Positions 58,551-64,000 of a stretch of DNA of 64,000 bases are shown here, in pieces; the stretch's first letter is position 1; every line of letters starts with the position of its first letter. The translations under genes and the position numbers were made by a program. The notes beneath the pieces were generated by a model. The model was not told where the DNA came from, ran no database searches, and worked only from the letters and a program-made list of their open reading frames with translations. The stretch covers positions 33,639,706-33,703,705 of the forward strand of contig NC_045139.1 of assembly GCF_008831285.2 (NCBI RefSeq), in the 5' to 3' direction. Source of the DNA: Nymphaea colorata (lineage: Eukaryota; Streptophyta; Magnoliopsida; Nymphaeales; Nymphaeaceae).

Positions 58551-61125
58551 TCTACAAAAGTTAAGTGGAATATATATCTACTCAAGGCTCTCAACGTGTT
58601 ACATATTATAGTTCAACACAGTGTAGAATATCTCCAAAGCCATTACCCATACTGTCTCTTATAACTCTTCTCTTCTCAGCCAACTTTTCCGTTGTTTGAA
58701 TAAAATGGAACCATACCTTGGAACAATTATCGCAGCAATCTTTTGTATAAAATCAAATGTCTAAATCATAATTTTTCGTCGAAAATTTGTGGTATTGAAA
58801 AGTTATACCCGTTCATGACAAATTTTTTAGGTCTTGTATGAAAATGTTTTCACATTTTGATTTCCTTCCCTTATCCATCAAACTAAGAAATAACTTTTCA
58901 ATAAACATTTTTCAACCCCATCAAACACACAACAAAATTGGACTAGGCACCAACTTTCCCATTCAATTTGTCATGGAAAGATATTTCTAAAAATTTCCTT
59001 CCATTCTCACCTTTCCAAACCATCAAACGTGACCTAAGGAAATCCATCTGCATTCTTCGATTTTATCGAATCAATCCACATATTTGCAAACATTTTCTGT
59101 TAATTTCCCTTCAAATAAAATGAAACTTGTACCTAAGAAAGGGATTAGAGAAAATGATCAGGATAATTATCAAACGCAAGTATCTCAACCAAAACATGGT
59201 GTGGATGAATAGGCAACTACCTACAAGGATGAACTTTGAAATATCATTAATACCGATAAGAAGATGTTTAAGTTTATGAGTATACATGTTGAGGTCCAAT
59301 TAGCATCCTAGATCCATTGATCTTATGCAACATGACTTCTTGACGTGATAAACAACCTATATCAAAATCCAATGAATATTGGATCAGATCTAAGATCCAT
59401 AACTTACTATTTTACATCTGGGTGTACATTAAAGACCTACTACTCAACTGAAGACCGAAGCCCCCACCCAATCCGTCGCTTCTTAGGGTATAGGGTTTGC
59501 TTCTGGTGCCCCAGGTATGACCCCCGACGCAGTTCATGTTGCACATCAGTGACCCTTTTTTGTAGCAAAAGGAATTGACACTGGGCATTCAGAACAGAGA
59601 TTGCTATTAACCCCTGCCTCATCTGTTGTGCGACCCCCTCGGAAGCCAGTTTACTATTTTGCATCACTGAACGTCATTATCTAAAATCAAATAACAAATT
59701 GGGGTCTGATTTTCTACCCATTGGTTTCAATATCTAAGGATCTTGGGATCATGTGATATTAGATCTCTAAAGTAGACATTAAATAATACATCAACAAATG
59801 GGTTTTCCTTGAGGAAATTATTATTCTTCTTTTTTTTTTTTTTTACAAAAGACCAAACTGCTCGCTCCATTGTTCTCAATTAGATGGCAGAGTATGCAAT
59901 TGGATGGGCATAAGAAATGTTGTATTAATAAATAGATTTACCTAATTTCAAAGTTAAAATAGTAATCAGGTTGCAAAAGCAAGCAACAATATATTCGTGG
60001 ATTTATTATCTCTGTGAAAATTTAGATCAGAGATCTAATTGTCACAATGAAATGTTGTAATTTTTTGTGCTTCCTCTTTGTCTAACACCAAATGGATTTT
60101 AAAATAAAACATTCAAAGCAGATATTAGGTTGTTTAAGAACTCAGTAAGGTAAAACAAATTAAATTGTAAATAAAATAAAGTGTGTTTAGTGAATAATAA
60201 ATAAATTCCAAGACATCCTCGATTTCCGCATATAAAAGTCATTTGTTATTCAATGATGATGGCTACATTGAATCATACATGATATTGAAATAAATTTTAC
60301 TATGTCCTAAAACTGACGAGAATATCATCTTACGAGCCAAAGCTCCCCTTCCTTTCTTTTTCTCATGCTTACAGGGTCCAAAGCTGCGTTACTGCCTCAG
60401 AGAGCATTGATACGTCACCTATTTGCAGCACACAAGGCGGAACCTTGGCTCAAACCAGCAATTGATCATCTACGGGGCCCCTGATCCAATGCACCAACGG
60501 TCCTCAAAGCAGTGTATTATTACAATAGCTTTTTATGTTTGAGAAAATTTCTCCATTCCTAAATTCCAGAAAATGTATTATTTCATAAGCCCACTCTTTG
60601 TGTCTCCCTCTTTCATTATTTAACTGCCAAGGGTCGAATTATAGTTTCAAAATTTTAACAAGAATCAAAACGTAATTTTTCAAAACTTTTATATATGATA
60701 AATGATAAGTTGCTATAATAAAACAGGAAATGAGAAAAGCCACACACACGTGTAAATATATAGAGGAAGGTTCAAATAAGTTGTACATGTCAAAGCTTTC
60801 ACCATAACTATGATATCTAAATAAATATGCACCACTTGTAGCACATTTTTAATATAAACCTTCATCAAAGCAAACTATAACAATTTTACAAGAAGATTTT
60901 TACTTAGAAGCAGAGGAGAAAACAAGAATACGATTGTGTGTGTGTCTCTTGCTCTCTTTCTCGCTCACACATCTATTACGAAAGTTTTATTGAAATGCAT
61001 GTCTATGAGGCCTTACATTGTATCCTTAAAAATTGTTTAACTGATTCGGCTGCATCGATGTCTGGTGTGGGCTTCCCATACTAGCTAAGATTAGTATACT
61101 ACCCATTGGCACGACTGGATTGACA

Positions 61126-61252
61126 TCAGGGCGAAGCTAAGTTTTTTTATATAATTTCCAAAGTTTTCATCGTAGCTGAATGAAAATTTATAATTTATTT
61201 TAAAATTGAAGGGAATCTTGGCCCATGTCGGCCCCTCCTTGGCTCCGCCCTT
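61126..61252. repeat. Small TIR element with GGCGGAGC-type ends
   Basis: The left end cagggcgaagctaag pairs with the reverse-complemented right end caagggcggagccaagg. About 127 bp long; no target duplication was resolved. Confidence 0.4.
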
Positions 61253-61890
61253 GTTGGCGTTCATGCTCTCGAACCAATGCGGCTTGCTCATATAGTTAAA
61301 ATGCAATCTTAACAAAGCGTTCTTCATACTCAACTGAGTATATAATCGAACGGTTTGAATATATCCAATGGATTGATCAATTTAAAGACGACATTTTCTC
61401 AAGGGAAAATAAATCATGAAGACCAATAACTTGAACATAATGAAAAATTTGATCTGAATCTAAGTTGAAGCTTCTAGATTATTATTTCAAAAGTTAGGTA
61501 TGATATTTGCTACATATAATCCAAATAAGATTCCATGATATCCTTATCCTAAACTTTATAAGAGCCCAATGAAACGCTTGAGAAAAATAAAACATAAAGA
61601 AACCACTTGCTATCCAATTTAGCATTTTCGTAAAGTTTCGCACTACCAATTCGATGCTGATTTTCTTTGTCAAGTTATCTTACAATGACGTTTATACGAT
61701 AAGATTTGAACAGAAAAAGAAAATTAAAATATTGAGATTGTAGAGGTACTTACGCGTAAATATGCGAACATGACCGAGTGAACGTCGATTTTTACTTTTT
61801 CCCGATTCGTTGGAGCTGAAGTGGACGTAAAATTGATTAAAGGTAGGGACGAAAAGGACTTTTCGGGTTGGACACAACCGGGCCCTCAGG

Positions 61891-62091
61891 AAAAACCAAA
61901 ACCCTACTCGGCCCTCCGGGCTCGGTCTCGATATTTTTGTTCGTCCGATGTCTCCTAGTCCCGAAACGTAACCCTAGGGCGACGAGGGGAGGTGAATCAG
62001 AGGCGGAGGAAGAAGACGACGACGGGTAAGGACCGAATCATCGGAGAAGAAGGAGGGAGAAGAAGGAGGAGGAGGGGGGAGGAAGGTAGCC
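61891..62091 (+). promoter_or_regulatory. Promoter and 5' UTR of the LUC7 gene
   Basis: A compact GC-rich stretch after several kb of AT-rich DNA. A telo-box-like aaaccctac lies near 61899 and a second aaccctag near 61971; such boxes are common upstream of plant translation and RNA-processing genes. The GA-rich run at 62040-62085 is the likely leader. Confidence 0.5.
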
Positions 62092-62238
62092 ATGGAGGCG
62101 CTGCGGAAGCAATTGGACGTGCTGATGGGGGCCAATAGAAATGGTGATGTTAGGGAGGTGAATCGCAAGTATTATGACCGAGACGTTTGCCGCCTCTTCC
62201 TCGTCGGCCTCTGCCCTCACGAGCTTTTCCAATTGACT
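62092..62238 (+). CDS. LUC7-like U1 snRNP splicing factor, first coding exon
   Basis: 49 codons from ATG to a donor (gtacgc) at 62239, phase 0. The sequence MEALRKQLDVLMGANRNGD, then YYDRDVCRLFLVGLCPHELFQLT, is the highly conserved LUC7 N-terminus, including the first Cys and His of its CCCH-type zinc finger. LUC7 proteins are U1 snRNP-associated factors that help choose 5' splice sites. The next conserved exon (normally starting near KMDMGPC) is not found before 64000, so intron 1 exceeds 1.76 kb and the rest of the gene lies to the right. Confidence 0.88.
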
Positions 62239-64000
62239 GTACGCGCAACACCCTTCATGTCTCTTTTGTTCGGTTCAAAAGTTATACCGTTTTTTTGTTT
62301 ATTTTCAATTTGAGGCGTTCCATCGGATGTGATGGGATTTTGTTAGGCTTTTTAGATTGATCTGGCTTATACTAGAACATAGTGGAAGCCTTGGTATATC
62401 AAATCCAGTGTGGCCCTAGAAAGGATGAAATTTGGTTTGCGTTACTTGCGTCTTGCGGTCGTACTTGTAGATTGCATGTTTTTTTATTTCACGAGAATAT
62501 GAAGCCCTGGGTAGGATAAAGGAAAATGTAATTGGAACGGTTGTATTAATCTGGAGGTCGACAAAAACTATGGGGTTAGTGGAGTTTGCGAATAAATTCT
62601 GGGGCTTACCGATCAGACCTGGCTTGGTTATCAACGGTAGATATTGTTTCCAAGGAAGGTAATTTGTGGAGTGTTTCTTAGAAAGTGGTCCATCTTCTCG
62701 GTGGTTTCGTCCCTCTTTTGTGCATGTACTGGCAAATCGAATGCTTTGGTTGCACGACCGACGTACTAGGTATGTGGAAATGGCAACAAGCTGCACGAAA
62801 TCCAAAGAAAAATTAGCAAACATTATATTGAGTATATAGGATATTGAACCGTGTTGGTGGGATCTAATGTAAAAGAAGTGACCGGTTATCACTGTCACCG
62901 AAAGATTGTGTCATGCCTTTTGGATGATCTTAGTCATTGTAAATATCGATGGCTGATGGAGAAGAATTGAGAATTCGGGAAATTTATGTGACATGTTCTG
63001 AATTTTTTGTGATCATACTCCGTGAATTGGTTCCTGCTGTACAAGAAAGTAATTTGTTTTTAGGTGGATTGCTGAAGCAACGTTGTTATCATGCGAAAGA
63101 AGATTTTTTTTTTCTCTTTTTTCTGTTGGTCCAGACAATGAAATAAACACGGGAAAGGGTGGCTGATTTTATTCTGTCATTATTTGGTGGTGCTTAACTC
63201 TTGTTCCTATTTTCTATTACCTCCACATTGGTAGGTTGTGAAACTCCCCAGAGGGAAACTTAGTTGGTTTCCCGCTCCATGAGACAGATTGGACCATGGC
63301 CTAGATATGCAGAGACTGCTTTCCGTTTCATACTCTTTGATAACAAGATCTAATTTCTTTTCTAGAGTTGAAAGAACATGGCAGCATAAGTTATTGCTGA
63401 ACATGTTATATAAAAATTGAAAATTTTGCTGTAGCTTTAATATATACCTAAAATGTTAGTAAACTTAATGTTGCATCAGTTTGTTCCTATTTTTTATTAC
63501 CATCTCGGCATCTCCACATTGGTAGGTTGTGAAACTTCACAGAGGGAAACTTAGTTCCTTTCTTGCTCCATGAGACAGATTGGACCATGGTCTAGATATT
63601 CAGAGGCCGCATTCCATTTCATGCTCTTTGATAACAAGATCTAATTTCTTTTCTAGAGTTGAAAGGACATAGCAGCATAAGATATTGCCGCACTTGTTAT
63701 AAAAATTGAAACTCTTGCTGTAGCTTTAATATATACCTAAAATGTTAGTAAACTTAGTGTTGCATCAGTTGCTTTGCATACACGGAATTGGGCGGTATTT
63801 GCTCGATGAACTAAGTGGGTAGATTGGTCTATTCTTATCTTTTAATTAAATGAACAAACACTAATGTTGGAGATTCATATTGGTCAGGCTCTTTGCAATG
63901 ATAAGCTGAAACATATGTATCCACCAGTACAATTTGATACCCTATTTTATATGTGCTGATCTTACCATCCAAGATTTGAGGTCCTATTTGTCTCATATAA
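62239..64000 (+). other. Intron 1 of the LUC7 gene (partial)
   Basis: No coding exon is recognised. It contains a two-copy tandem duplication at about 63201-63771. The ORF at 62949-63146 has no domain and ends in a T-rich frame. Confidence 0.5.
63201..63771. repeat. Two-copy tandem duplication of about 285 bp
   Basis: Copy 1 is about 63201-63480 and copy 2 about 63481-63771. Both hold ttgttcctatttt, cacattggtaggttgtgaa, gagacagattggaccatgg, and taaaatgttagtaaactta, with scattered substitutions and one 12-bp insertion in copy 2. Confidence 0.9.

Larger units (their letters stand above)
57460..61890. other. Long AT-rich spacer
   Basis: Contains a (TA)n tract at 58152-58181, the hAT MITE at 58356-58550, and a degenerate GGCGGAGC-ended element at about 61126-61252. 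A short minus-strand ORF at 59667-59440 has a non-repetitive, helix-like composition but no recognised domain. Nothing else is supported. Confidence 0.45.

Noticed and set aside
62949-63146. 65-residue ORF in the LUC7 intron
   Set aside because: No conserved domain, and its end is a T-run frame rich in Phe and Leu; probably chance.

Overview
The window is nuclear DNA of a flowering plant. Its genes are plant-specific or typically plant-like and split by introns: an F-box/ApaG protein (SKIP16), an EDR2_C/DUF1336 protein, a rhomboid of the RBL13 type, a GONST3-type Golgi nucleotide-sugar transporter and the start of a LUC7 splicing factor. Between them lie AT-rich, repeat-laden spacers with Copia retrotransposons, hAT elements, MITEs, SINE-like units and long (TA)n tracts. 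The AT-rich codon usage and long TE-filled intron suit a dicot or an early-diverging angiosperm better than a grass. I cannot name the species.

Layout. 1-16455 (+): the 3' part of SKIP16, with a 13.8-kb intron holding two nearly intact Copia elements in series, one sense (2149-7443) and one antisense (8679-14053). Each has matching LTRs and a perfect 5-bp target duplication. 16456-22900: spacer with MITEs, two SINE-like units and microsatellites. About 23000-25769 (+): EDR2_C gene with an intron in its 5' UTR and one coding exon. 25770-31293: spacer with one unassigned ORF. 31294-32109 (-): rhomboid RBL13, probably with a 5'-UTR intron reaching about 32930. 34100-38040 (-): decayed Copia. 38187-39265: GGCCCG-rich element with imperfect terminal inverted repeats. 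40555-41035: 57-bp minisatellite.

41557-45640 (+): an old hAT element with subterminal repeats, leader and a broken transposase, lacking its right end. 45893-48761: a roughly 2.9-kb inverted duplication whose centre is a foldback derivative of the same hAT family. It ends about 210 bp before the first coding exon of GONST3 (48975-50126, +). 50127-61960: AT-rich spacer with two small hAT MITEs and one good but unrecognised ORF (57013-57459). 62092-62238 (+): first coding exon of a LUC7-like U1 snRNP protein, which runs off the right edge.

The host genes are independent housekeeping units (ubiquitin ligase adaptor, lipid-binding-type domain protein, membrane protease family, Golgi transporter, splicing) and not a pathway or cluster. 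The most unusual structure is the inverted duplication carrying a two-identical-ended hAT derivative, placed directly upstream of GONST3. It looks like the product of an aberrant transposition and could give rise to hairpin RNA.
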